64,000 nt of DNA from Ophioderma brevispina (taxonomy: Eukaryota > Echinodermata > Ophiuroidea > Amphilepidida > Ophiodermatidae), in NCBI GenBank assembly GCA_023653785.1, contig JAMKCH010014126.1, positions 1 to 64,000 on the forward strand, read 5' to 3'. The position numbers and the translations under genes are program-made. The notes beneath the pieces were generated by a model. It ran no database searches and was not told where the DNA came from. It was given only the letters and a program-made list of their open reading frames with translations. Shown here piece by piece: positions 1 to 10,765 of this stretch (positions within the stretch are counted from its first letter, which is position 1; each line of letters begins with the position of its first letter).

Positions 1-520
1 AGAATTAACAAGATGTATTTCATTTTGAGTAGTATAGATAAGTCATACAAGTAGCACATACAATATTATAAATTAGTCTAAGTAACATGTATTAAAAATA
101 TACTGTTTGTGGCCATAGCATGGTATGTGCAAGCAATTAGACATTCGAGAAGAAACCGCAGAGAATGGTCTGGAGGTTAATTGAGATAGGAGATCAGACT
201 AGCGAACTCAAGGCTGAACTTCTATGAATCATAGGTGGCGCACTGCTGCATATACACAGTCAGTGAGTAGCTGCCATAGATCATAAATCTATGACAGTAC
301 ATGTGGATAATAGAGGCATTTCAAATTATACATAAACGTGAAGATTTAGGGATGCTCTGTGATCGTAAGTGAGGTATGCCGTGAAACACATCCAGGAGAA
401 ACGTTTGCCTTTCCAGAGGTCTAATACTTTGGAAAATTTATTTTACGCTCTCCGTAATGGGATGAGCCTCTTTTAATTCCAAGATAGTCACCTGTAAATA
501 ATATGTTTACTATGTGTTAG
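1..520. other. unassigned DNA
   Basis: AT-rich sequence in which I see no coding region, terminal repeat or RNA gene that I can defend. It may be intergenic sequence or an old, unrecognised interspersed repeat. Confidence 0.4.
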
Positions 521-619
521 ATAATATATATAATATATATCTATATATATATAAATCTATATATATATATTATATATATAGATGTGTGTGTGTGTGTGTG
601 TGTGTGCTGTGTGTGTGTA
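521..619. repeat. (TA)n / (TG)n microsatellite
   Basis: Alternating TA dinucleotides with occasional CT interruptions pass directly into a run of TG dinucleotides. This is a compound simple repeat; the reading frame through it (rich in Tyr/Ile, then Cys/Val) is an artefact of the repeat. Confidence 0.95.
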
Positions 620-1461
620 TCACCCTTTTACAATCTTGTTTCATACAAGTGAATCATGTGAATTGTGTTCACAATCGACTTCAACACCAAGGCACAAGAG
701 ATGACACGTTTTTCATTAAAAGAGGTGATCCCCGACGAAATATCCTCAGCTCTCCGTCGTTGCAAGTCCATTCAGCAGGGAAGGAGAGTCGGCGCCCCAA
801 CACCACCAACCCAATAGCGTACTCCCTGGTGATTACATTAACATCCCGCCATCAAACCAGTTTGTGATGTCATACGCGCATCAATGATAGTGAGTGAAAC
901 ATGATCACTACCAAGAACATTTCAAAGAGGCCCCCTGTATAGCCTTCCAACGTGACACCATAGCGAGAACCTTGGTGCATGCCTCCACTTACCTCAGGAA
1001 ACCGCATCTTTCCCTGGCACCACACCACCTTGTAGGCGCAGACGTTGCAACACATGTGCGCATGTCATAAGCCAAAGGAAATTGGCAGGGCTTCTGGAAT
1101 CCGGTATTCTCCAAAGAAATTTTACTTGTACTTCAAACACCACGTTATCTATGCTATTGGATACAAGCGTCACCAACTAAAGTCCTATACATGGAGAAAC
1201 TGAAAGGAGACTGTCAGATAGGTTCACCGAAACCATAGTAGGGATGTTTCTCTCCGGGACAATTCCAAGCCTGTCGGGGAACATTTTGCACGTCTAATCA
1301 TGCATAGAGGATATCACAGTTACTGCTCTAAAGCAAGTACAAAACCGACGGCAGAGAAGACGGGAGGGAGCAAGCCATCATCTTCAAGTTGAACACCCTC
1401 AAACTACATGGCATGAATATCAATTGATGCTTTAAAATAACGTAAGTTTAATTTAGGTCGT
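620..1461. other. unassigned DNA with short spurious ORFs
   Basis: Less AT-rich than its surroundings, with short open frames on both strands (about 60 codons at 870-1055 and 994-1176 on the - strand). None has a recognisable domain, a start context or splice signals that persuade me. It may be an old element fragment; I see no terminal repeats. Confidence 0.35.
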
Positions 1462-1645
1462 TTAAATGGCGGATCCGCGTTCAGCGCGCGCATTCTGCGC
1501 CATCCAAATTAGCACTCGCTTTCGCGCCTCTCGCGGTTTGCGCTTTCACGCTCCTTTGTGTTTTGGCCGCCACGATGGCGAACCATCGAGGCATTTTAGA
1601 GGCGAGCGAAACAAAGTCTTCTTTAGAGTCTAAGAAGAAGTAAAT
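1462..1645 (+). promoter_or_regulatory. CpG-rich patch with a short ATG ORF
   Basis: This stretch has many CpG dinucleotides in an otherwise AT-rich, CpG-poor region. It contains an ATG at 1575 in a good Kozak setting (gccacgATGG) followed by 22 codons, ending in LESKKK, before a stop at 1641. A GTAAAT within the last lysine codons could be a splice donor, which would make this a first coding exon with its promoter. No downstream exon was found, so the call is only a candidate promoter or first exon. It could equally be a CpG-rich element fragment. Confidence 0.25.
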
Positions 1646-2998
1646 AATACTGTGTAAAAATTATTAAATTCTTATTTTATTGAATTTCTGTACAGTTATG
1701 TTGTCTATGATTTTATATAGCAGATTTTAGGAATTTCAGGAGATTTTTTTAACAATTTAAACTAAACACTTATTTTTTCTTAAGTTAGTTGGGGTTGTGT
1801 TTTACCTTTATGCTTAGTACCCTTCAAACTGTGCAGATAGAGGCTACGCCGCGATCGTTGCTATGATACGGGAATTACTCGGTGCGCCTCGCTACCCCGT
1901 ATGCATGAGGCCGCTGAACCAGAGGCATGGCAGAGCGCACGGTAATTCGCGTACTATAGCTAACACGCGCTCACTGACCAGATGTAATACGTCGTTCGCA
2001 CTGCGCTGAATACGCACACACTACCTTGATACGAAAATCGAAATGACATTCATTTTGCACTCTGACTCGGGCGGGCCCTGACTCGACGCTAACGTACTGC
2101 TCTAGGCCTACTGTGTTGTTGTTTTTTTGCCGTTGATCCATCGTATCTCAGTTGTTGAAATTGAAATGCCAATTTTCCAAATACAGAATAAGGGTTTTTA
2201 TTCCACAAATTGCTATCCGACGGTCCTTTGTATTAGAAAACACAGTGTAATGACAGATATAGATGAAACTTAAGACGGAAGAAAATGCAATATTTGCAGT
2301 GGTGATAACACCCCAATCGTTCATTACATATTACCATGATGCAAAAAAATAAATATAAAATGAATTTTTGGGACATTCTCAAAGCATAAATATCGCAGAA
2401 AAACAATATTCATTTTATTTATCAAACTGCGTCTATTCAGTAAAACCATAAACCTTCGTAATTTATAATAAAACAATCGTATAAATGCTAGAGATTTTTG
2501 AGGCACCAAATCATTGTGTCATAATAGTAGTTCATATAGCTAGACACTCAATAGATTTATTACCCTTGTATTTGGCACAGAAATGTCTTAAAGAGAGAGA
2601 AAAAAAAAATGATTTTCATTGCTTATATTTCAATATAAAACAGGCTGAATTTCATATTTGCTCCTATATGAAATTAGAAATTTCACAATTTTTGTACCAA
2701 AGAAACAATTTCTCAGCTAAATCTTGATGTGGATGTTTTATGAAAAGCTTCACAACAGGGACAAAATCAGTTAATTTCATTTTTTTAAGGGACACCTGAT
2801 TTGTGATCTCTTGTTGCACCCATGTCATATTTCTCTATAGCCATCGAGACCAGTTTTTAGAAGAACTTGTTGTTTTTTGCGTGCGCTGATCGCGAATTCC
2901 GCCTTAGCTTTTACATTGCAAAGGCCTATGGCCGAAACATGTTGTGCTTTTATATGGAGCTTGTTAAACCGGTGTCTCATATCTTTTCTGGAGACTCC
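1646..2998. other. unassigned AT-rich DNA with a second CpG-rich patch
   Basis: About 1845-2095 is again locally rich in CpG; the rest is AT-rich. No exon, RNA gene or element ends were recognised. The short frame at 2485-2727 has composition typical of random AT-rich DNA. Confidence 0.35.
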
Positions 2999-3000
2999 AA

Positions 3001-3050
<50 letters not shown>

Positions 3051-3053
3051 TAT
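2999..3053. repeat. (TA)n microsatellite
   Basis: Nearly pure TA dinucleotides. It is one of a cluster of TA runs between 3.0 and 3.6 kb. Confidence 0.95.
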
Positions 3054-3112
3054 GTGAGAAATGATGCACAGCTGCGACGTAGCATTATTAATCGCAAAAT
3101 GAACTTGCTGTT

Positions 3113-3178
3113 GGATGGGACTCGAACCCACAACCTTCCGTTAGATCTCGGATGCGCTAATCAATGCGCCACCACGCA
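3113..3178 (-). mobile_element. tRNA-derived SINE head (tRNA-like)
   Basis: Read on the - strand this has a tRNA-like layout. There is an A-box-like stretch with a GCGC...GCGC D-stem, then a CCG...CGG anticodon-like stem. A B box, GGTTCGAGTCC, sits in a T-arm whose TGGG/CCCA stem pairs. The anticodon loop is irregular and the acceptor stem does not close, so I read it as the head of a tRNA-derived SINE rather than a working tRNA gene. Similar heads occur near 8.7, 43.4 and 58.0 kb. A covariance-model tRNA scan would settle this. Confidence 0.5.
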
Positions 3179-3298
3179 TGTGATGGGTTCATTTGAGTTT
3201 CTACACCATAGCGTTCGATGCGTAATGCCGTCCATAGCCCGAGGGGAGCAGCATTCTGAGCACAGCAATCGAAATAATTATAAAACACACAACAGAGA

Positions 3299-3391
3299 TA
3301 TATATATATATATTATATATATATCTATATATATATATATAGATATATATATAATATATATATATATATATTATATATATATATATATATA
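3299..3391. repeat. (TA)n microsatellite
   Basis: Interrupted TA run next to the outer end of the Penelope-like fragment. Confidence 0.95.
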
Positions 3392-3423
3392 AAATGTCAA
3401 GACGAGTAATCAACGCCGAAAAT

Positions 3424-3538
3424 ATCTAGGAAATAGTCAAAAAGTCAGTAAATGATGGAAAAAACAATTTACAATTTTCCGCATACTGCATTTTCGGCAT
3501 ATATTAGTTAATGCTCATCAGTGCAATGGAATTAGAAT
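3424..3538 (-). repeat. extra copy of the Penelope-like element tip
   Basis: About 110 bp that repeat in direct orientation at 3608-3718, separated by a TA run. On the - strand both copies contain CTGATGA, an imperfect stem and GAAA. Penelope-like elements are known to carry duplicated terminal segments (pseudo-LTRs), and a short tandem copy fits that. Confidence 0.6.
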
Positions 3539-3541
3539 TAT

Positions 3542-3579
<38 letters not shown>

Positions 3580-3603
3580 ATCTATATATATATATATATA
3601 TAT
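3539..3603. repeat. (TA)n microsatellite
   Basis: TA run separating the two copies of the Penelope-like tip. Confidence 0.95.
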
Positions 3604-3607
3604 CTAG

Positions 3608-5250
3608 TCGAAATAGTCAACAGTCAGTAATGATGGAAAAAAACAATTTACAATTTTCCGCATACTGCATTTTCGCATTTATTAGTTAATGCTCATCAGT
3701 GCAATGAGAATTAGAATTCCAAATGAAAAGTAAAAAACAATACAAATTGCGGAAAGGCGAGGGTGCGTACAATCACGCATTGCGTAAAGCGAATTAATTA
3801 ACGCGTCCTGCGTATAATTACGTAGATGCTCATCACGTAGATGCTTACAGATGCCCATTCAATTTGGGGTTTGGAACAATTTATAGCCAATTTTCTGCGG
3901 CTATTTCGTTTGTTTTGTCATTCAGTGATTTCAAATTGGAACCACTGTTGCATAGTATGCATTTTTGCAATTTTATAAACATTTCAATATGTTCACTGAC
4001 TGGAAGTTGGCGAGTATTGGGTCTCTAATATGTGTTGGGAACCAGTATTCTTGAATTTTAATTGGTCACCAGCTTTGGCCAATGTAGTGTTCACCACAAG
4101 CCACTGATGTCATAACATAATTAAGTTTCTTGCTTTTACAATTCATGGTGTGCCTTTAATTTGGAAATTCTTCTGGTTTTTTGGAAAAAACAAAGTTCAC
4201 AGTCTAAGGTGAGTACATGTACCACAACGTCTATCACCACATTTTTTACTACAACCTTGTTTGTGTTAGGTAAAGCAGCTGTAGTTAAGAGTGTCTTCAA
4301 ATTCGGCGGATGCCTTTACTCATGATGAGTTTCGTCTTTTGAAGATATAGTAAATGTGTTTACTTTTGTTAAGCATGTGGATTGAATCAGTAATTACTTT
4401 ACACCCAGTTGGTATTATCTGGATTGTGTGTGTGGACTGAATGTAAGGAACATTTTATCTTCGGCTTTCAAGTTTTGGTTTTATTAGTTCCTTTCTGTCA
4501 ATGCTAAGAGCTTTCTTAATGCCATTTTTGATGATCCATAAGTGGATATTCCTTTGGATGAGGATATTCTGAAGTTCAGAGAGTCTTTTGGATCTATATT
4601 TTCCTGGACGTTATGTGCAAATTCCTCCTGGAAGTTGAACGTATATTTACTTTTTTAGTATGACGTGGAATGACATGAGTTTAAATCTAATATTTGGTGA
4701 GTATCATGACTTTATAAAAAATATCCGTTTGGATGTTATTCTCGCCATCAATTTGCACATCTATAATATCTAGGAAGGAATGTTTTTAGAGTTGGAACAA
4801 TTTCTTAAAACCAATTGAATCTGAAGTGATTCCAGAAGATATAAAGGTTTCAATATCACCAAATTTTTCATTCAAATGATGAATACAAAATCACTAATAT
4901 CCTCATCCAGTGAGTCCTGATATAGTTAAACATTTTTAAAGCCCAATCGTTTCTTCTTTAACCTTTTCATAACGTATGTTTTCTTCCAAATATCCAAGGA
5001 AAAGAGTAGAGTAAACCGAAGCCATTTTGGTGCCCATTGCTGTACCATGAAGTTGTTTCACGTTATCTTTCATTAAAGCCATCAAGGTGTTATTTTTCCA
5101 GAATTAACTTGATCGCATCCGTATGAATTTAGAACTAAAACGGCTGGGTAGTAAGCTTGGATTTTGTGTGGATCCAATAAATCACAGCTTTAAAGGCCCT
5201 ACTCAGGGGGATGTTTGTATAATACTAGGACATCAAATGTAAAAAGATAA
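3608..5250 (-). mobile_element. Penelope-like retroelement fragment (left copy)
   Basis: On the - strand, roughly 5065 to 5010, a frame reads HGTAMGTKMA followed by LFLGYLEEN. This is the RT signature of Penelope-like elements of the Neptune/Poseidon type. Further on (towards 3.9 kb) lies the mirror image of the region that encodes a GIY-YIG nuclease in the right-hand copy. Several frameshifts and stops make it non-functional. It is 5'-truncated and ends at the tip repeats near 3.6 kb. The sequence from about 4860 outward is inverted-repeated at 5260-6478. Family identity is from the RT and nuclease motifs; boundaries are approximate. Confidence 0.75.
3671..3699 (-). ncRNA. hammerhead-ribozyme-like core
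   Basis: On the - strand the sequence is CTGATGA, then GCATT, an 8-nt loop, AATGC, then GAAA. These are the two conserved hammerhead boxes with a perfect 5-bp stem II in the correct order. Penelope-like elements are known to encode hammerhead ribozymes in their terminal regions, so the location fits. I could not find a convincing stem III with the UH cleavage dinucleotide, nor a matching stem I strand downstream, so self-cleavage is not supported here. The tip copy at 3424-3538 has the same boxes with a one-base change. Confidence 0.45.
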
Positions 5251-5255
5251 CTGTT

Positions 5256-6478
5256 TGGTTCATATTGAAACCTTTATATCTATGCTGGAATCACCTGCAT
5301 GATTCAATTGTGTTTAAGAATGCCAACTCTAAAAACTTCCTTTCCTAATATAATGTGCAATTGATGGCGAGATAACATCCCAACGGATATTTTTTTATAA
5401 AGTCACTGATACTCACCAATTTTAGACTTTAACTCATGTTCATCCACTCATACTCAAATTAATATACCGTCAAACCTTTCCAGGAGAATTGCATCTTAAC
5501 TCCAAGAACATATTAGATCAAAAGACTCCTGAACTTCAGATATCCCATCCAAGGAATTATCCACTTCAAATCATCAAACAGGCATAAGAAGCTCTTAGCA
5601 TGGACAGAAAGGAACTATAAACCAAAAAACTTTAAAGGGATAAAATGGTTCTTAACATCGTCCCCACACAATCCCAATAATACCAACATGGGTACAGTAA
5701 ATTACTGATTCAATCCACATGCTTAACAAAAGTAAAACATTTACTAATATCTTCAAAAAGACACTCATCATGCGTAAAAGGCAATCCCCGAATTTGGAAT
5801 AAACCTACTAAAGCTCGTTACTCTAAAACAAAACAAAGGAGTTGTAGTAAAAATGTGGTGATAGACGTTGTGGGTACTAGTACTCACCTTTTGTAATGTG
5901 AAACGTTTGTTTTCAAAAAAACCATAAGACATTCCAAATTGCAACATGATTGTACAAGCAGAAACTATTAATTTACATGTATAACATGCAGTGGCTTGGT
6001 GTTTGGTGAACACTACATTGGCCAACTGGTGATCAGCTTAATTCCAGATACGGGTTCACAACACATAGAGACCCAAGTACTCGCCAACTTCCAGTCAGTG
6101 AACATATTGAAATGTGTTAATAAAGTGCAAAAAATACACAATTCACAGTGGTTCCAATTTTGAAAATCAATGAAGATGAACAAAACAAAACGAATAGCCG
6201 CATAAAATTGGCTTATAAAATTGTTCACCCCCAAAGTGAATTGGCATCTTAAGCAATCTACAGTGGAGGCAATCCTACGTAATTATACGCAGGACGCGTT
6301 AATTAATTCGCTTTACGCACTGCGTGATTGTAGCACCCTGCGCTTTACGCAATTTGTATTGTTTGTATTTTCAATTATGTCATTTCTAATCTCATTGCAC
6401 GATTAGCATTAACTACTAATGGCAACTGCAGTATGCGAAAATTGTAATTGTGTTTCCATCAGTTACTGACTTTTTTGT
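5256..6478 (+). mobile_element. Penelope-like retroelement fragment (right copy)
   Basis: This is the inverted counterpart of the left fragment. On the + strand near 6005-6110 a broken frame reads HYIGQ and then, after a one-base shift, TGDQLNSRYGF, HRDPSTRQ and LPVSEHIEMC. This matches the YIG...R...HR...PVSEH pattern of the GIY-YIG endonuclease domain at the C terminus of Penelope-like proteins. RT motifs are absent, so it is more strongly 5'-truncated than the left copy. The pair lies with 3' ends pointing outward around a spacer of about 400 bp. Confidence 0.75.
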
Positions 6479-6483
6479 ATTTC

Positions 6484-6620
6484 ACTATATATCTATATAT
6501 ATATAATTATATATCTCTATATATATATATTATCTATATATATATCTAATATATATACTATAGATATATATATCGTCTATCGATCTCTATATATCTCTCT
6601 ATCTAGTTCTATCTCTTTTC
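6484..6620. repeat. degenerate (TA)n/(CTAT)n microsatellite
   Basis: TA-rich simple repeat with CT interruptions at the outer end of the right Penelope-like fragment, mirroring the TA runs beyond the left end. Confidence 0.9.
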
Positions 6621-8263
6621 TTTTGATAAAACTTCACGATGCGCTGAGGGTTAATACACCAGATCCCCTCGGCTGGCGGGCTTGAGTGCATCCCATATGT
6701 TTTTTAGTATGGGTGACAACTGGACCAAATGGCTGAACACTTTACTTTATATCCTTGTAGCTAGGCTTTTGATTTCACACCTTCACCCGTAGGCTATGGA
6801 ACGGCACCCAGAAAAAATACCTCGCCAACCCACAGCCAAGCGTTGCGAGTATGCCAACCCCTAGATATGAAATACAATAAACCACGGCCCTTCAGTCCCC
6901 CGCAGCTCTGGAGCACCTGGCCAAGGCAGCGGTAAGGATAGCAAAGTAGCTAAGGTGCTAAGAAATCCTGGGTCGGACAGGCTGCCATTGGAAATTGAAC
7001 GTTGCACGTAGACCCCAGGTTCTCTCTCTACAGACGAAGAAGATATTGAAATGGGGGAAGAACTGGAAAGGATCAAGTTTGACTTCGTTGGGGGAAAATT
7101 ATGAAGTAAGGCACAAAGGAGAAGGATGTATCATCACCCTTACCAGAAGTGGTCACAATCTCTACTTCAAGGGACGCAACACCTTACAAAGAAGTGTGGC
7201 TTCATAGTACCCAAGAAGTATAGCAGGAAATGTCTTCTTTCCAAATAATTTCAGAAAGAGGGCTTCATCTACTGTCAAGAAATCACAACAAGTACCATCT
7301 ATATATCCACTTACTTACCAAACATACCAGCAGAGCTGATGAGGAAGTAGATTCTGTGTAATGAGGAAATAGATAAGCTAGTCACATTATGCAGAACCAC
7401 TACCATAGCATAATGGGGGGGCGATTTCAACGCAAAGGTTGGAGTGGGTAATCAGGAGAGTCATGCACAACACTGTTAAAAATTCCCGAAATTGAAAAAC
7501 AGATTTCCGTAAAATTACGGAAATTCTGTTTGAGAACAAAACAATTAAAAAACCAAAACATAAAAAATGTTACTTTACGGAAATATTTCAAAAATTTCGG
7601 CAGCAATATTTCCCCGGACTTTTTTTGGTTCCGTGATTTTAAATTACGGAAATTAAAAATTCTGTTAAAATACACATTTTTTTTCCGTAAATATGATACA
7701 AATTTCACTGTCAATTACTGTCAAAGTTCCGTTAATTGACAGAATTTCTGTAAATTTACCCTAAAATGTCGCTGGAAATAATGCTGCCAGAAATTTCCCG
7801 TAATTTACGGAAATTTTTTTAACAGTGCAGGTAACTTTGGGCTCGGTGTGCTGAACAGCAGAGGAGACACTCTCATCAACTTTGCTGAAAGACATCGATT
7901 GAAAATCATGAACACTTTCTACAAGATGGACATGGATCTCCCCAAACGGAGTCAAGAAGAATGAAATCGATTACATCCTTACTGACAAGCCCCACACTTA
8001 TGTATCAGTCATTAATAAGTTCAACACAGGCAGTGACCACCGCATGCTTCGAGCCTCCGTTACGATCAACACCAAACTAGAGAGAGCAAGATGTATGAAG
8101 CAACAGAAGAAACCAAATGCAGAAGCACTCACAGCTAAGGCTGTGGAATTTCAACTGAAGTTGTCCAACAAGTTTGAGGCTCTACGGTTGGATTCATGCA
8201 AAGATCTCGACACACAATGCGATATCATCACTTCTGCAATTATGGAGATTGCGGTAGAAACTG
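6621..8263 (+). pseudogene. RTE-like non-LTR element, 5' part: leader and APE endonuclease
   Basis: From about 7040 a frame with several shifts encodes an apurinic-type endonuclease domain. Recognisable pieces are EELERIKFDFVG, GEGCIITLTRSGHNLYF, GGDFNAKVGVG, GVLNSRGDTLINFAERH, NEIDYILTD and, at the end, the catalytic GSDHRML. This domain nicks target DNA for target-primed reverse transcription. The segment 6621-7040 precedes it and resembles a 5' leader. The frame is interrupted at 7471-7827 by an inserted DNA element, after which NFGLGVLN resumes. It is non-functional. The continuation of the same element is at 9232-10765 and 15866-16262. Confidence 0.8.
7471..7827. mobile_element. MITE with CACTGTTAAAAA termini (copy 1)
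   Basis: The left end CACTGTTAAAAA is mirrored by TTTTTTAACAGTG at the right end. The interior is full of inverted TTTCCGTAAATT/ACGGAAA words. It is 357 bp, the same length as the copy at 49377-49733, to which it is closely similar. It splits the endonuclease frame of the RTE-like element, so it inserted after that element did. A target duplication is not clear here. Confidence 0.85.
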
Positions 8264-8714
8264 CAATGTTAAAAATAAACTTGTAAAAAAACAGGCATTT
8301 GACTGGCAGCTGGGACTCACTACGTGCAGAACGTAAAATAACTGGAGCCGTAAAAATACGAAACCATTGCGGGTAACGTAAAATAACGGCGTAAAATCTC
8401 AGCTTCAACGTTATTGTTGGTTTTTGACTTGTTTAAACAATATTAAGAATTAAAACGTTATTACAATCCTCTGACCAAATGTTCACGTTGTAGCTATGGC
8501 ATTATACAAACGTTGTATTTACGTTACCACGTGGTTGTAAAAAAAGTTATTTCAGGCAAATAATTTTGAGAAAAAAGGCAATAAACAAAGGGAAAACGTG
8601 AAGAAATAAAGATTTAAACCAGTTTATACACTTTGTTTTATATGGTAATGTACACATTTTAATGTCACCAATTACTTAATCATCATATGAATAAACTTAA
8701 TACACGTACCTTAC

Positions 8715-8763
8715 ATAGATTCGAACCAGAAGTCCTAAACCTTATCCACTACACTACATGACT
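8715..8763 (-). mobile_element. tRNA-like SINE remnant
   Basis: On the - strand an A-box-like GTGTAGTGGATAAGG is followed at the usual distance by a B box GGTTCGAATC. Only the promoter half of a tRNA is recognisable. It lies inside the 8264-9231 insertion, so it is either a nested SINE or part of that element. Confidence 0.4.
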
Positions 8764-8787
8764 TTACTGATAGCAGTTGCTAAAATT

Positions 8788-8789
8788 AA

Positions 8790-8821
<32 letters not shown>

Positions 8822-8826
8822 ATATT
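8788..8826. repeat. (TA)n(TG)n microsatellite
   Basis: Short TA run passing into TG repeats. Confidence 0.9.
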
Positions 8827-9231
8827 TTTTTTCAAATTAAACTAAATATAATACAAAAAGGAGGAAAAGAGTTTTTAAAACTATTTTTAAAAAATGATAG
8901 GGAAAATAAGATTTTGCATTTTTTAATGACGTTACTTACGACGTTATTTAACACATTTTATAGGTAAAACGATTTTTATAGTTCGTATTCTTACACTAAA
9001 AACAAGTAAGTTACAAAAGAACGTAATATTACGGAAAATATAAGAACGGTCAGCGTATAAATACTACCTTTTTCAAAATGTGTAGTATTACTGTTTATTT
9101 ACATTTTTCTGCTTCCAAATTGTAATTTTATGTTAGGTATAGGTAATAAAGCGTGAAGATTATTGAATAATTATGGTTTACCGTAATTTAAAAGGTAAAA
9201 TCTTGTAGAATTAGGAACATTTTTAACAGTG

Positions 9232-10765
9232 TTCTGGCAGAGATAAGCCAACAAGACCCGAAAAGCTCTCTGTGGAAACAAAACAACTGAGGGAGAAAAG
9301 ACGACAGATGAAGAGGAGTGGAATGGGAATCCAACATGTAGAATACACTGAGACTTGCAAGACCATCAGGCGACGTATGAAAGAGGAACTTCATCATTAC
9401 AACGAGCAAGAACAGCTGAAAGCTCTTGAAAACAACAAAGGACTTAAATCAGCAAGACGGAAACAGTGTCTAGGAAGGAACAACATCATAGCCCTGAGGG
9501 AGGAAGATGGCACTCTAACTGAAGATCTCGATAGGATGGTCAAAAGATGTGAAGAGTTCTACTTCTACACCAACATCTACAGCACCAGGCAACCACAAGA
9601 AAAACCTTTTGCTGAGTCATGTACCCAAAAAGTGGAAACACCACCCCCTTCCATCATGCCTTCGGAAGTAAGAGATGCAGTAAAGAAACTAAAGCGAGAT
9701 AAAGCCCCTGGAGAGGATAGTATTACAGCAGGGGTTCTTCAAGATGGAGGTGAGCCCATTATTGAGGTACTTACAAAGCTATTTAACAGATGCCTTACAG
9801 AGGGAAGAGTCCCCAGCAACTGGAAGAATGCATCTGTAGTTATTCTCCATAAGAAAGGAGATACATCTGACATCAAAAACTACAGGCCAATAAGCCTTCT
9901 ACCTGTAATGTACAAGGTATTCTCACAGGTCCTGCTGAAAAGAATGCTGAACACTCTGGAACAACACCAACCAAGAGCCCAAGCTGGTTTTAGACCAGGA
10001 TTTTCTACCACTGATCACATACATGTTGTTAGCCAGCTACAAGAGAAAGCCAATGAGTATAAGATCCCGCTCAGCTTTATGAGAAGGCGTTTGACTCTGT
10101 TGAATTCAAACCACTCTTCAAAGCACTTGCAAAAAAGCAGCTGACCCCAGCCATACATCAATCTCTTACGTGACCTTTACACAGTGGTGCCTCTTCCACC
10201 CTAAAGCTCAACAAGGACGTGACAAGACACAGCTAGAGAGGGGGAGCAAGACAGGAGACAAACATTTCACACAAAAAACTCTTCACCTCAGCCTTCAAGA
10301 TCAATCATACAAGGAGATTAACTGGGAAGGAAGAGGCCTCAACTGATGCGTGAAAATTTTTCCCCCTCTCACCTGAATCTCCTTTGCTGACACTATTATC
10401 ACTGATTGCCCAAGTCACCAGAGGAATTGGAATAAGCACATGCCTCAAATGACATCACTGCACCCAGCATTAACCGGTCGGACCTCAGTCCTCAGCCATG
10501 ATGTTGGGAAAAAAACAAAGTGACTGTTTAATGACCACACCGAAAATCACAATGATAACTGTAGACGGGAAATCATTGAATAGAGGAACAGCTACATATA
10601 CATTGGGAAGACAGTGATGCGTGATCGTGAATAATGCTGAGATCAGAAGGGAGAATTGGATAGTGGGAGCATTTGCAAAGTGGAAAACATCAGAAACATA
10701 AGAAGGACAAGTATGCCGCTAAAGAGAAAGGGGTCAATGAATCATAATCTTCCTGTTATGACATA
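9232..10765 (+). pseudogene. RTE-like non-LTR element, reverse transcriptase part
   Basis: A 290-codon open stretch (9272-10144) carries the N-terminal half of an RT. It shows a basic linker, then VKKLKRDKAPGEDSI, NYRPISLLPVMYKVFSQVLL and QAGFRPGFSTTDH, the standard RT 0-2 blocks of non-LTR elements. After 10144 the frame is shifted repeatedly, but later blocks can be followed: ERGARQGD-like, a damaged catalytic box (FADTIITD where FADD is expected), and NLPVMTY near 10760. There the reading stops at an insertion and resumes at 15866 with GSETWAL. The enzyme would copy element RNA at a nicked target. It is inactive now. Confidence 0.85.

Larger units (their letters stand above)
8264..9231. 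mobile_element. larger insertion with TGTTAAAAAT / ATTTTTAACAGTG ends
   Basis: The RTE-like frame is broken at CAATGTTAAAAAT and resumes after ATTTTTAACAGTG, ends that resemble the 357-bp MITE family. The interior of about 970 bp is AT-rich with CGTAAAATAACG-type words and holds a tRNA-like segment near 8.7 kb and a TA run at about 8788-8826. I read it as a longer, possibly composite, non-autonomous DNA element. No transposase frame is visible. Confidence 0.65.

Noticed and set aside
3113..3178. Functional tRNA gene
   Set aside because: T-arm and D-arm pair, but the anticodon loop is irregular and no acceptor stem closes; a SINE head fits better, with similar heads elsewhere in the window.
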